A DNA stretch of 48,932 bases from JANOYC01 sp031428675 (GTDB lineage: Bacteria > Actinomycetota > Actinomycetes > Actinomycetales > Microbacteriaceae), in assembly GCA_031428675.1 (NCBI GenBank), contig JANOYC010000038.1:1-48932 (forward strand), given 5' to 3'. Shown here one piece after another: positions 8,020-15,797 of this stretch; positions within the stretch are counted from its first letter, which is position 1; each line of letters starts with the position of its first letter. The position numbers and the translations under genes are program-made. Below the pieces are notes generated by a model. That model was given only the letters and a program-made list of their open reading frames with translations, searched no databases and was not told the origin of the DNA.

Positions 8020-9057
8020 ATGAACCACTCAACATCGGATGCCGAGTTCGCCACTCCGGCACATGGCCGCCGGGCAGCGGAATACCGCTTTCCCACCACG
8101 GCGGAGACCGCGGCGATCGTCGGTAGCGATCTCAATTTTCGCCGTCCGCTCGGATTCTCCAAACTCGAAGTGTTTCCGATCGCGATGAGCGGCAACGTAT
8201 TCGGGTGGACCGCCGATGGCCAGACGACCGTGGACATCCTCGACGCCTACGTCGAGCAAGGCGGAAATTTCATTGACACCGCGGACTCCTATGCGTCGGG
8301 CCGAAGCGAAACGATGATCGGCAACTGGATGCGCGAACGCCACAATCGCGACCACCTGGTGGTCGCGACCAAAGTCGGTAAGAGCGCCGACAATCCGGGC
8401 ATGAGCGCTCCGGCAATCACCAATTCGGTGGAGATGTCGCTCGAGCGACTCGGCACGGACCGCATCGACCTGTTGTATTTGCACATCGACGACCCGTCGG
8501 TCGCGTTCGAAGAGACGCTACTCGCCGTGGACGAGCTCATCCGGGCAGGCAAGGTGCGCTACTTCGGCGGCAGCGACCACACCGGCAACCGACTCATCGA
8601 GGCGCGCGTCGCCTCAGCTCAACTGGGGGTGGCGCCGATGGTTGCGTTGCAGAATCACTACAACCTCGTGCACCGTCACGAGTACGAAGGTGACCTGGCC
8701 CACGTCGCCGCTCGGCAGGGACTTGCAGTGATGCCCCGATTCGCTCTCGCAAGCGGATTCCTTACCGGCAAGTACCGCACCAAGGCTGACCTCGAACAGA
8801 ACGTGCGTGGGCAGGAGGTGGGCAAGCACTTGAACAAGAAAGGTTTGCGCATACTTGCGGCACTCGACGAAGTCGCGGGCGCGCAAGACTCAAGTGTCGC
8901 GACGATCGCGCTCGCGTGGCTGCTGACCAAACCCCACGTGGTTGCTCCCGTGGTGTCGGCGAGCAGCCCGGAACAGGTGCTCGACCTCACGGCAGCAGCA
9001 ACGGTGCAATTGACGCGCCATCAGGCCGCCCAGCTCGACCGCGCCAGCGCGCGCTGA
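8020..9057 (+). CDS. Aldo/keto reductase
   Basis: A 345-residue NADP-dependent oxidoreductase with a TIM barrel. The catalytic tetrad is visible: Asp and Tyr in IDTADSYASGRSE, Lys in VVATKVGK and His in LLYLHIDD. The core starts near residue 40 (LNFRRPLGFSKLEVFPIAMSG), so there is an extra polar N-terminal segment of about 35 residues with no assigned role. The ATG is preceded by GTGAGGTAAGAA, a usable ribosome site. TAACCT near 7958 is a possible -10. The gene is convergent with a TetR gene 20 bp away. Substrate is unknown; the family reduces aldehydes and ketones. Confidence 0.9.
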   Translation: MNHSTSDAEFATPAHGRRAAEYRFPTTAETAAIVGSDLNFRRPLGFSKLEVFPIAMSGNVFGWTADGQTTVDILDAYVEQGGNFIDTADSYASGRSETMIGNWMRERHNRDHLVVATKVGKSADNPGMSAPAITNSVEMSLERLGTDRIDLLYLHIDDPSVAFEETLLAVDELIRAGKVRYFGGSDHTGNRLIEARVASAQLGVAPMVALQNHYNLVHRHEYEGDLAHVAARQGLAVMPRFALASGFLTGKYRTKADLEQNVRGQEVGKHLNKKGLRILAALDEVAGAQDSSVATIALAWLLTKPHVVAPVVSASSPEQVLDLTAAATVQLTRHQAAQLDRASAR

Positions 9058-9077
9058 AGCTGGTAGCGGCGGCCGGG

Positions 9078-9674
9078 TTAGCGGCGCGCGTCAGCGAGAA
9101 TTCGAGCCACGGAACGTCTGAGCGCCGCGGTGGCCGCGATGGGGTCACCGGCGTAGCCGCCGCTGAGTGCGCCATCGCGGGCGAGCATGAGGTCGTCAGC
9201 GGCGTCGCCAGGCATGGGGTGACCCATGTTCTTCAGTAGCGCGGCGAAGAAGTCGGTGAGCCAGTCGCGGTGCTGGTGGACGATGACACGAATCGGGTGC
9301 GACGGTTCAGAGAACTCGACCGCGGCGTTGATAAAGGCGCAGCCGCGGAACCCGCGCGACGAGATTTCGGTCTCAGCGTCGTCAAACACCGCCGCGAGCG
9401 CTGCGTCGGCCGACGCAGCAGTTGTGCGCATAGCATCGAACTTTTCGCGCATCGCGTCGTGGCGACCACTGATGTAATCGAGGATCAGTGTGTCTTTTGA
9501 ACCATAGTGCTTGTAGAACGTGGCTTTTGTTACTGACGAACCGCTGATCAGGCGGTCGATGCCCACGGCGCGAATGCCTTCGTCGTAGAAAAGGCGGTTC
9601 GCCGTTTCCAGGATGCGAATCTTCGCGGCAGCAGGAGCACGCTGTGCGGTCACTATGGGATCTGCGACCGTCAC
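9078..9674 (-). CDS. TetR/AcrR-family transcriptional regulator
   Basis: A 198-residue DNA-binding repressor. The N-terminal helix-turn-helix is typical: KIRILETANRLFYDEGIRAVGIDRLI, then SSVTKATFYKHYGSKDTLI. The C-terminal ligand-binding region holds FRGCAFINAAVEF and MLARDGALSGGYAGDP, as in TetR proteins that sense small organic molecules. The GTG at 9674 was chosen because GAGGAG lies 7 nt upstream; another GTG at 9689 overlaps that ribosome site. The target is not obvious: the aldo/keto reductase is convergent rather than divergent. A perfect 14-bp palindrome about 175 bp upstream is a candidate operator. Confidence 0.9.
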   Translation of the reverse strand: MTVADPIVTAQRAPAAAKIRILETANRLFYDEGIRAVGIDRLISGSSVTKATFYKHYGSKDTLILDYISGRHDAMREKFDAMRTTAASADAALAAVFDDAETEISSRGFRGCAFINAAVEFSEPSHPIRVIVHQHRDWLTDFFAALLKNMGHPMPGDAADDLMLARDGALSGGYAGDPIAATAALRRSVARILADARR

Positions 9675-9845
9675 AGCGCGGCTCCTCACTGGCTAGGCGG
9701 CAGGGAAGAGTCAACCCAGCCGGCGGGTGCTACCGGACATTTTCGGGACGTCCGGGGGTGCTCAACGATATCGGGATGCATCGTCGAACGGGAAGACGGG
9801 CCAGGCAGGGGAGTCGGACCCGTCTCCATGAATGTAGCAGGGTAC

Positions 9846-9867
9846 GGACAGACATGTCTGTTTGTCC
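9846..9867. promoter_or_regulatory. Candidate TetR-family operator
   Basis: ACAGACATGTCTGT (9848-9861) is a perfect 14-bp palindrome. It lies inside a looser one with GGACA and TGTCC at the ends. It sits in the 283 bp between the tetR start codon and the M16 peptidase. TetR-family proteins commonly bind palindromes of this size and composition. A second inverted pair, CCGGAC/GTCCGG, lies nearer tetR at 9733-9755. Confidence 0.45.
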
Positions 9868-9945
9868 TCATTTGTCCCCCACCCCAATAAAGGGGGTGGA
9901 CCGGTCGTGGATGCGTCTACGGCGTGGGGCCCCCGCGGCATGACG

Positions 9946-9951
9946 TAGGCT
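9946..9951 (+). promoter_or_regulatory. -10 element of a leaderless promoter for the M16 peptidase
   Basis: TAGGCT is followed by CATTTG (6 nt) and then GTG at 9958. No ribosome site is seen, which agrees with a leaderless message. Confidence 0.55.
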
Positions 9952-9957
9952 CATTTG

Positions 9958-11319
9958 GTGATGAACGGCGCCGTTTCCCTCCCTCTCGACTGCGCCGACC
10001 TCACCTTTACTGCCGCTGGCGACTGTCTTGTTCGTCGCACGGTGCTCCCGAGCGGCGTGCGCGTTCTCAGTGAGCGGGTTCCAGGGGCGCGAAGCGCGAC
10101 CATCGGGTACTGGGTGGCTGTCGGCTCTCGTGACGAATTGCCGCACACCCTGGGAGCCACCCACTTTCTCGAGCATCTCCTGTTCAAAGGAACGCCAACC
10201 CGCACCGCGCTCGATATCGCGATTGCGTTCGACGCCGTGGGCGGCGAGCACAACGCGATGACGGCAAAGGAGTACACCTGCTACTACGCGAAGGTGCAGG
10301 ATCGTGATCTGCCCATGGCCGTTGAGGTCATCGGCGACATGCTCGCGTCATCGCTCATCGATCGCGACGAGTTCGAGAGCGAGCGGGGAGTGATCCTCGA
10401 AGAACTGGCCATGGCTGAAGACGATCCGGGCGATGTTGTCAGCGAGCGATTCTTCGAAGCTGTGCTGGGCGAGCATCCACTGGGTCGTCCTATCGGAGGC
10501 AGCCCCGAATCGATCACTGCGGTAACGCGCGACCATGTGCTTGAGCATTACCGAGCGAATTACCGCCCTCAAGACCTCGTCGTCACCGTTGCCGGAGCTG
10601 TCGACCACGAGGTGCTCGTGGCGGGAGTCACGGCGGTGCTCGACGCGGCGGGCTGGGATCTGTCGGTCGAGGAGGCGCCGGTGCCGCGACGGGCCGGGGC
10701 GTCACTCGTCATCGAGCGCGGTAACGCGCTGGTGGTCGCCGACCGGCCGATCGAGCAAGCGCACATCATGGCCGGCACGACGGCGCTCCGCGCTGCGGAT
10801 CCGCGTCGCCCCGCGCTCACCGTGCTCAATGCCATCTTCGGCGGCGGCATGTCGTCGCGCCTGTTTCAGGAGATCCGGGAGAAGAGGGGACTTGCGTACT
10901 CGGTTTACTCGTTCTCGCCGAGTTTCTCCGATCTCGGTGTGTTCGGAATGTATGCGGCGTGCGCGCCGTCCAAGTCGACCGATGTCGGCGAACTCATGAT
11001 GAGCGAGTTGCGGCGGCTCGCAATCGACGGCGTGACCGAGCCCGAGATGATGCGCGCTCGCGGTCAGTTGAGCGGCGCATCCGCTTTGTCGCTGGAGGAT
11101 TCCGACACGCGAATGAGCCGGCTCGGGCGTAGCGAGATCACGCTCGGCGAGTTCGTCGATCTCGATGAAGCGCTTCGGCGTCTCTCGCTTGTCACCGCAG
11201 AAGACGTGCGTGCGTTAGCTGACGACCTCGTTTCTCGGCCGCTCTCGGTAGCGGCGGTCGGCGCGATCCCCGTCGGCGCTCTTGACGGCATCGCTCAACC
11301 GGCAGTCGTTGCGGTATGA
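9958..11319 (+). CDS. M16-family zinc metallopeptidase (processing-peptidase type)
   Basis: About 453 residues, a pitrilysin-type zinc protease that degrades or processes peptides. The inverted zinc motif HxxEH is seen as THFLEHLLFKGT near residue 60, with the downstream glutamate in ESERGVILEELAM. The second M16 half carries FGGGMSSRLFQEIREKRGLAYSVYSF, the usual substrate-side motif. Actinobacterial orthologues usually lie just downstream of pnp; here five genes intervene. The start is taken as GTG 9958 because TAGGCT ends 6 nt before it; an ATG at 9961 in the same frame is the alternative. No signal peptide is evident, so the site is probably cytosolic. Confidence 0.92.
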   Translation: MMNGAVSLPLDCADLTFTAAGDCLVRRTVLPSGVRVLSERVPGARSATIGYWVAVGSRDELPHTLGATHFLEHLLFKGTPTRTALDIAIAFDAVGGEHNAMTAKEYTCYYAKVQDRDLPMAVEVIGDMLASSLIDRDEFESERGVILEELAMAEDDPGDVVSERFFEAVLGEHPLGRPIGGSPESITAVTRDHVLEHYRANYRPQDLVVTVAGAVDHEVLVAGVTAVLDAAGWDLSVEEAPVPRRAGASLVIERGNALVVADRPIEQAHIMAGTTALRAADPRRPALTVLNAIFGGGMSSRLFQEIREKRGLAYSVYSFSPSFSDLGVFGMYAACAPSKSTDVGELMMSELRRLAIDGVTEPEMMRARGQLSGASALSLEDSDTRMSRLGRSEITLGEFVDLDEALRRLSLVTAEDVRALADDLVSRPLSVAAVGAIPVGALDGIAQPAVVAV

Positions 11320-11386
11320 CACAGGCTCGTGCACCGTCGAACCGGTGCGATGAGCTTCTATGAAATAACAGCAAGGATCTACCCAC

Positions 11387-11989
11387 GTGTCCCATTTTCT
11401 CTACCTTGTCCGCCACGGTGAGCAGCAGGATGCCCACCACGGAATGGATGACGGCCCGCTGTCAGAGCGCGGCAAACGACAGGCGCGCGCGATCGCGGCT
11501 CGGCTGAGTGGCGTGCCGTTCACCCACTCGTGGCATTCGCCGCTTCAGCGCGCCGAGGACACAGCGAACATCATGATGGAGCTCATGCCCTCGCTCGATT
11601 CGCACCCGTCGAGCCTGCTGATGGATTGCGTGCCGAGCGGTCCTCCGCCCGAATTGCCCCACGCGTTCCAGCCGTTCTTCGGATCGATCACTCAGGCGCA
11701 GATTGACGCGGGACAGGCACAGATGCAGGATGCGGTCGACACCTTCATGGCGCCCGGAAGGGACGACAGGCACGACCTCCTGATCACACACAACGTGGTC
11801 ATCGCGTGGTTCGTGCGTGAAGTCTTCGACGCGGCGCCGTGGCGTTGGCTCGGCCTGAGCCAAGCGCACTGCGGCCTGACGATCATTCGGCTGCGGACGG
11901 CGAAGCTGCCGGTGTTGGTGACGCACAACGATCTGGGGCATCTCCCCGTCGAACTCCGCACCGGACTGCCCGAGGTGCAGCCATTCTGA
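11387..11989 (+). CDS. Histidine phosphatase (phosphoglycerate mutase-like)
   Basis: A 200-residue member of the branch 1 histidine phosphatase superfamily. The phosphate-accepting histidine is in LVRHGEQQ near residue 10. SERGKRQARAIAARL follows, then WHSPLQRAEDTA with its arginine, and the second catalytic histidine in LLITHNVVIAWF. Substrate cannot be inferred; the family includes mutases and broad phosphatases. The GTG at 11387 is preceded by AAGGA about 10 nt upstream, and TATGAA around 11359 may be the -10. The gene ends 58 bp before the persulfide operon, so that operon's first operator begins just 6 bp after this stop codon. Confidence 0.88.
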   Translation: MSHFLYLVRHGEQQDAHHGMDDGPLSERGKRQARAIAARLSGVPFTHSWHSPLQRAEDTANIMMELMPSLDSHPSSLLMDCVPSGPPPELPHAFQPFFGSITQAQIDAGQAQMQDAVDTFMAPGRDDRHDLLITHNVVIAWFVREVFDAAPWRWLGLSQAHCGLTIIRLRTAKLPVLVTHNDLGHLPVELRTGLPEVQPF

Positions 11990-11995
11990 GGCTTT

Positions 11996-12041
11996 ATACC
12001 CCCCAGGGTATTTGACGTGGTAATACCCCCCGGGGTACCAT
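11996..12041 (+). promoter_or_regulatory. Persulfide-operon promoter with two CstR/CsoR-type operators
   Basis: The promoter has TTGACG (12012-12017), an 18-nt spacer and TACCAT (12036-12041), then 6 nt to the ATG at 12048, so the message is probably leaderless. Two inverted repeats of the same plan overlap it: ATACCC-CCCA-GGGTAT at 11996-12011, just upstream of the -35, and ATACCC-CCCG-GGGTAC at 12023-12038, covering the spacer and part of the -10. They are 27 bp apart. C-tract/G-tract palindromes of this type are the known targets of the CsoR/CstR family, one of which is encoded by the second gene. Confidence 0.8.
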
Positions 12042-12047
12042 CGGGGC

Positions 12048-13757
12048 ATGGAATCGCGACACTCGACGACAGTCATCATCGGCGGCGTGGCGGGCGGAAT
12101 GTCTGCAGCTACCCGATTGCGCCGCAACGACGAGCACGCGACCATCATCGTTCTTGAGCGGGGTGACCACGTGTCGTTCGCCAATTGCGGGCTTCCCTAT
12201 GTCATCGGTGGCGCTATCGCTGAGCGCGACTCCGTGCTCCTGCAGACCCCGGCTTCACTTGGCGCACGATTCGGCCTGGATGTGCGCGTGCGTACCGAGG
12301 CGATCGAGATCGACGCCGCAAAGCAGCGTGTGCGGGTCCGCGGTGCGGGTGGCGAGGAGTGGCTCCAGTGGGATTCACTGGTCATCAGCACGGGCGCCGA
12401 ACCCGTGCGCCTCGACATTCCCGGTGCCCAGCACGCGATAGCGCTGCGGGACGTCGCAAACATGGATGCGATCCAGGCGAAAGCCTCGACGGCGCGTCGA
12501 GCCGTCGTCATCGGCGGGGGCTTCATCGGACTCGAGATGGTCGACAACCTGCTCGAACGGGGGATCATGGTCACGCTCGTGCACCGGGGCGCTCACCTCA
12601 TGCCCAGTCTTGATCCAGAAATGGCGTGGCCGCTCGCGGAATCTCTCATCGCGCGCGGGGTGGATCTCCGTCTCGGCACCACGCCGACCGAAATGACGGC
12701 GCATTCGGTGACATTGTCAGACGGCTCAACGATTGCGAGTGATCTCACGATCATGGCGGTCGGCGTGCGACCGGAATCTCGACTCGCGGCCGCCGCCGGG
12801 CTCACCCTCGGGCCGCACGGCGGCATCGCGGTCGACGATTCGCTCCGCACCTCGCACCCGCGTATCTACGCGGTGGGCGATGTTGCGGAGAAGCGCAGCG
12901 AACTGCACGCGGGGGCGCACGGAGATTTTGCCGCGATTCCGCTGGCCGGGCTCGCAAATCGCCACGGACGTCTGGTCGCTGATGCCATCGCCGGACGCCC
13001 GATTCGCGTGGCACCGGCGCTCGGCACATCGATCATCGGTGTAGGCGGCGTCGTGGCCGCGAGCGTCGGCCAAACCGAGCAACGACTGCGAGCGGAGGGA
13101 CGCGCATTGCGCGTCGTGCACGCTCACCCGTCCTCCCACGCCGGCTACTACCCCGGCGCGCGACCGGTCGCGATGAAACTGATCATCGACGAAACCACGG
13201 ATGCGATCCTCGGCGCTCAAGTCGTGGGTTCCGACGGCGTCGACAAGAGAATTGACGTGATCGCAACCGCGATGGCGGGCGGGCTCCGTGCATCGGATCT
13301 CGCCGATCTCGAACTCGCCTATGCGCCGCAGTTCGGTTCTGCTAAAGATGCTGTCAACATCCTGGGCTATGTCGCCGCGAACGCGCGAGACGGAGACGAT
13401 ACCGTGCAGTGGCACGAAATCGATAACCGACTTGATCACGGGTGGCTCCTCGTCGACGTGCGCACGACCGAGGAGAACGACGAAGGATTCATCCCCGGCG
13501 CGATCAACATCCCGCTCGATGAGCTACGTCAGCACGCGCATGAACTCACGGGAACTCCGGTTGTGGTGCACTGCAAGGTCGGGCAACGCGGACATACCGC
13601 TGCTGCGCTGTTGCGACAGCTCGGGGTGCGCGCGGCGAACCTCGACGGTGGATACATCACGTGGCAGTGGGGCACGGCGGCGGCGCGTGCCGCAGATATG
13701 GACAGTGACATCCCCGCCGACGTATCGGGCACGACGACCGTAAAGGAACTGGCATGA
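12048..13757 (+). CDS. CoA-disulfide/persulfide reductase with C-terminal rhodanese domain
   Basis: A 569-residue FAD flavoprotein fused to a rhodanese domain. An N-terminal FAD site (VIIGGVAGGMSAATRLRR) leads to SFANCGLPY, whose single cysteine (residue 47) is the active-site thiol of CoA-disulfide reductases. A second Rossmann site for NAD(P)H is VVIGGGFIGLEMVDNL, and IYAVGDVAE closes the FAD region. The rhodanese part (about 470-555) has LVDVRTTEENDEGFIPGAINIP and the catalytic VVHCKVGQRG (Cys 509). Enzymes with this fusion reduce CoA-disulfides, CoA-persulfide or polysulfides. The paired CstR-like repressor and operators point to persulfide stress. The ATG follows a -10 by 6 nt. The stop overlaps the next start by 4 bp (ATGA). 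Confidence 0.93.
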   Translation: MESRHSTTVIIGGVAGGMSAATRLRRNDEHATIIVLERGDHVSFANCGLPYVIGGAIAERDSVLLQTPASLGARFGLDVRVRTEAIEIDAAKQRVRVRGAGGEEWLQWDSLVISTGAEPVRLDIPGAQHAIALRDVANMDAIQAKASTARRAVVIGGGFIGLEMVDNLLERGIMVTLVHRGAHLMPSLDPEMAWPLAESLIARGVDLRLGTTPTEMTAHSVTLSDGSTIASDLTIMAVGVRPESRLAAAAGLTLGPHGGIAVDDSLRTSHPRIYAVGDVAEKRSELHAGAHGDFAAIPLAGLANRHGRLVADAIAGRPIRVAPALGTSIIGVGGVVAASVGQTEQRLRAEGRALRVVHAHPSSHAGYYPGARPVAMKLIIDETTDAILGAQVVGSDGVDKRIDVIATAMAGGLRASDLADLELAYAPQFGSAKDAVNILGYVAANARDGDDTVQWHEIDNRLDHGWLLVDVRTTEENDEGFIPGAINIPLDELRQHAHELTGTPVVVHCKVGQRGHTAAALLRQLGVRAANLDGGYITWQWGTAAARAADMDSDIPADVSGTTTVKELA

Positions 13758-14080
13758 CGGACAACAACGGCGACAGCACCCGATCAGCACCAACCGTGAT
13801 GGACGAGCAGAAGAAGATCCTCAATCGGCTGCGCCGAGCTCAGGGTCAGTTGACCGCCGTCGTCACCATGGTTGAGCAGGGACGCGACTGCCGCGACGTC
13901 GTGACGCAATTGTCTGCCGTTTCGAGCGCGCTCGACCGCGCCGGGTTCTCGATCATCGCGACTGCGATGCGCGAATGCGTGTCGACGGCGGCGACGGGCG
14001 ACGGCGCCGAGGCGAACGCCGACGGCGACGCGCCCCTCACGATCGCCGACCTGGAAAAACTCTTCCTCACGCTGTCGTGA
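13754..14080 (+). CDS. CsoR/CstR-family repressor, CstR-like persulfide sensor
   Basis: A 108-residue all-helical repressor of the DUF156 family. Family signature segments are KKILNRLRRAQGQLTAVVTMVEQGRDCRDVVTQLSAV and MRECVSTA. Cysteines 46 and 75 match the two conserved cysteines of the family and are 29 residues apart, as in S. aureus CstR. The copper-ligand histidine found four residues before the second cysteine in CsoR is an alanine here, which argues against copper sensing and for a thiol/persulfide sensor. It overlaps the reductase gene by 4 bp and probably represses its own operon through the two palindromes at 11996-12038. Its 3' end overlaps the convergent GNAT gene by 14 bp. Confidence 0.88.
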   Translation: MTDNNGDSTRSAPTVMDEQKKILNRLRRAQGQLTAVVTMVEQGRDCRDVVTQLSAVSSALDRAGFSIIATAMRECVSTAATGDGAEANADGDAPLTIADLEKLFLTLS

Positions 14081-14561
14081 CGCGCTTGCGATACCAGTTC
14101 GTGGCGTTGGGATTGTCGTTGTACGGCGCGATCGCCTCGTAGCCGCTCGACGCGTACAGCGACCCAGCGGCGTCAAGCGATGCATTCGTGTCGAGGACGA
14201 TCTCTGTGGCACCGAGTTCTTCGGCGCGGCGTTCCAACTCGCTCAGCAGCATCCGCCCGAGTCCCCGACCTCGCATGTGTGGGCGCACCCAGAGGTGCTT
14301 GATCTCGAAACGGATGGCGTCGGTCGCGTCGGCATCGATTCTGCGCACGCCGCCGCATCCCACATCGTCGGATTCCCCAGACAGGTTCGCCCCTTCGGCA
14401 ACGACAAAAACTCCTACCGGGGGAGTGAAGTGCTCCGTGCGCGGAAATGTGCGCTGATAACCCTGCGCGTGCGGAAACGTCGCTTCCCGGAAGCGGAAGT
14501 ACTCCTCGAGGAGGACGTGCGCTGAGGGGGAGTCTGGGCGAGCCTCGCGAAAGCTGACCAT
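14067..14561 (-). CDS. GNAT-family N-acetyltransferase
   Basis: A 164-residue acetyltransferase using acetyl-CoA. The CoA-binding motif A is IKHLWVRPHMRGRGLGRMLL (pyrophosphate loop RGRGLG near residue 98), followed by LGATEIVLDTNASLDAAGSLYASSGYEAI and a typical C-terminal strand ending NATNWYRKRV. The substrate is unknown. The ATG at 14561 is 6 nt after TAGGCT on the minus strand and lacks a ribosome site, so it is probably leaderless. It is divergent from dapB with only 26 bp between start codons. Its last 14 bp overlap the end of the CstR-like gene. Confidence 0.88.
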   Translation of the reverse strand: MVSFREARPDSPSAHVLLEEYFRFREATFPHAQGYQRTFPRTEHFTPPVGVFVVAEGANLSGESDDVGCGGVRRIDADATDAIRFEIKHLWVRPHMRGRGLGRMLLSELERRAEELGATEIVLDTNASLDAAGSLYASSGYEAIAPYNDNPNATNWYRKRVTTA

Positions 14562-14567
14562 GGGTCC

Positions 14568-14581
14568 AGCCTAGTTAGCAT
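14568..14581. promoter_or_regulatory. Back-to-back -10 elements for GNAT gene and dapB
   Basis: TAGGCT on the minus strand (14568-14573) and TAGCAT on the plus strand (14576-14581) are separated by 2 bp. Each is followed by exactly 6 nt and an ATG (14561 and 14588). The two promoters therefore overlap almost completely, and each -35 region must lie inside the other gene's coding sequence. Confidence 0.6.
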
Positions 14582-14587
14582 TGCAGG

Positions 14588-15337
14588 ATGACAATCACCG
14601 TCGCCATCGCTGGCGCCACAGGCCGCATGGGACAGCTCGCCGCGCGCATCGTCGAAGAAACGCCCGGCTTCACACTCGGATCGCTCATCGATTCGTCTGG
14701 AGCACCCGCAGACATGCTCGGTGCCGAGGTGCTCATCGATGTGACATTGCCAGCGGTCTCGCAATCCATGGTGGACTTCGCCGTCGAGAACGACATCGCG
14801 GTTATCGTGGGCACGTCGGGGTGGACGGCCGAGCGCATTGTCACGCTTCGGCGCGTCGTCGCAAAGCGCGAGAGAGGCGGCGTGCTCATCGTGCCGAACT
14901 TCTCCGTCGGTTCGGTGCTCGCCACCCGCTTCGCCGCGGTTGCTGCCCGATTCTACGAGTCGATGGAGATCATCGAGGCGCACCACGAGGGAAAGGTCGA
15001 TTCGCCTTCGGGCACTGCCGTGCGCACCGCCGAACTCATGGGCGAGGCGCGCGACGACCTCGGCCCGGTGAGTGCTCCACACACCGATCAGCGGGCGCGC
15101 GGCCAGCAGGTGTCGAGCATCCCCATTCACAGTGTGCGTATGCGCGGGGTCGTCGCGCGCCAGGAAGTGATCTTCGGTGGCGCGGGCGAAACCCTCCGGT
15201 TGACGCACGAAACTCTGTCGCCGTCCGCCTACGAACAGGGGATTCGCCTCGCGCTGCTCGCCGTGCTCGATCTGCGCGGAGTGACTGTGGGTCTCGACGC
15301 CCTTTTGTGTCTCGACAGCGGTTCGCCCAGCACATGA
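14588..15337 (+). CDS. dapB: 4-hydroxy-tetrahydrodipicolinate reductase
   Basis: A 249-residue cytosolic enzyme reducing hydroxy-tetrahydrodipicolinate with NAD(P)H in the lysine and diaminopimelate pathway. The nucleotide site is VAIAGATGRMGQLAARIV. The family signature EAHHEGKVDSPSGTA (around residue 137) carries the catalytic histidine and the substrate-binding lysine, and VGTSGW precedes it. Length is normal. The ATG stands 6 nt after TAGCAT, so the message is probably leaderless. Its stop overlaps the next gene's ATG by 4 bp (ATGA), implying translational coupling. dapA and dapF are elsewhere in the window. Confidence 0.96.
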   Translation: MTITVAIAGATGRMGQLAARIVEETPGFTLGSLIDSSGAPADMLGAEVLIDVTLPAVSQSMVDFAVENDIAVIVGTSGWTAERIVTLRRVVAKRERGGVLIVPNFSVGSVLATRFAAVAARFYESMEIIEAHHEGKVDSPSGTAVRTAELMGEARDDLGPVSAPHTDQRARGQQVSSIPIHSVRMRGVVARQEVIFGGAGETLRLTHETLSPSAYEQGIRLALLAVLDLRGVTVGLDALLCLDSGSPST

Positions 15338-15771
15338 AAGCTCGTATTCCCGCTCTCGTCATGGCGGCGCTGCTTGCGCTGTATCTGATTTTCACCGCGC
15401 GGTACGCGCTCGTGCTTGTCACGCAGACGACAGGCGTGGGTGTATTCATCGGCGTGGCACTCGCCGTGCTCCCTGTAATTGGCGCGTGGGCGCTGATCGC
15501 GGAATTGCTCTTCGTCACCCGAGCCGAGCGACTGCTTCGACGGCTGCGCTCCGCTGATGCGTTACCGGTGGATGACCTGCCCCGGCTTCCGAGCGGACGC
15601 ATCGATTCCGCAGCGGCCGACGCACAGTTTCCGGCCTATCGCGCCGCGGTCGAGAGCAATCTCGAATCGTGGGAAGCATGGCTGCTCCTCGGTCTCGCGT
15701 ATGACGCGAGCGGCGATCGCAAGCGTGCGCGTTGGGCCGCGCGGGAGGCGATCCGTTTGTCTCGATCCTGA
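15334..15771 (+). CDS. Membrane protein with C-terminal tetratricopeptide-like helices
   Basis: A 145-residue protein starting inside the dapB stop (ATGA overlap). Two hydrophobic helices come first (IPALVMAALLALYLIFTARYAL and VGVFIGVALAVLPVIGAWALI), followed by a soluble tail. The tail contains ESWEAWLLLGLAYDASGDRKRARWAAREAIRL, which has the spacing of one tetratricopeptide repeat. Actinobacterial dapB genes are often followed by such a protein, but no function is known to me. The overlap with dapB suggests co-translation. A longer upstream frame exists but lies antisense to nothing useful and has no ribosome site. Confidence 0.8.
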   Translation: MKARIPALVMAALLALYLIFTARYALVLVTQTTGVGVFIGVALAVLPVIGAWALIAELLFVTRAERLLRRLRSADALPVDDLPRLPSGRIDSAAADAQFPAYRAAVESNLESWEAWLLLGLAYDASGDRKRARWAAREAIRLSRS

Positions 15772-15797
15772 ACGGCTCGACCGAGAACGTTGCTCCG

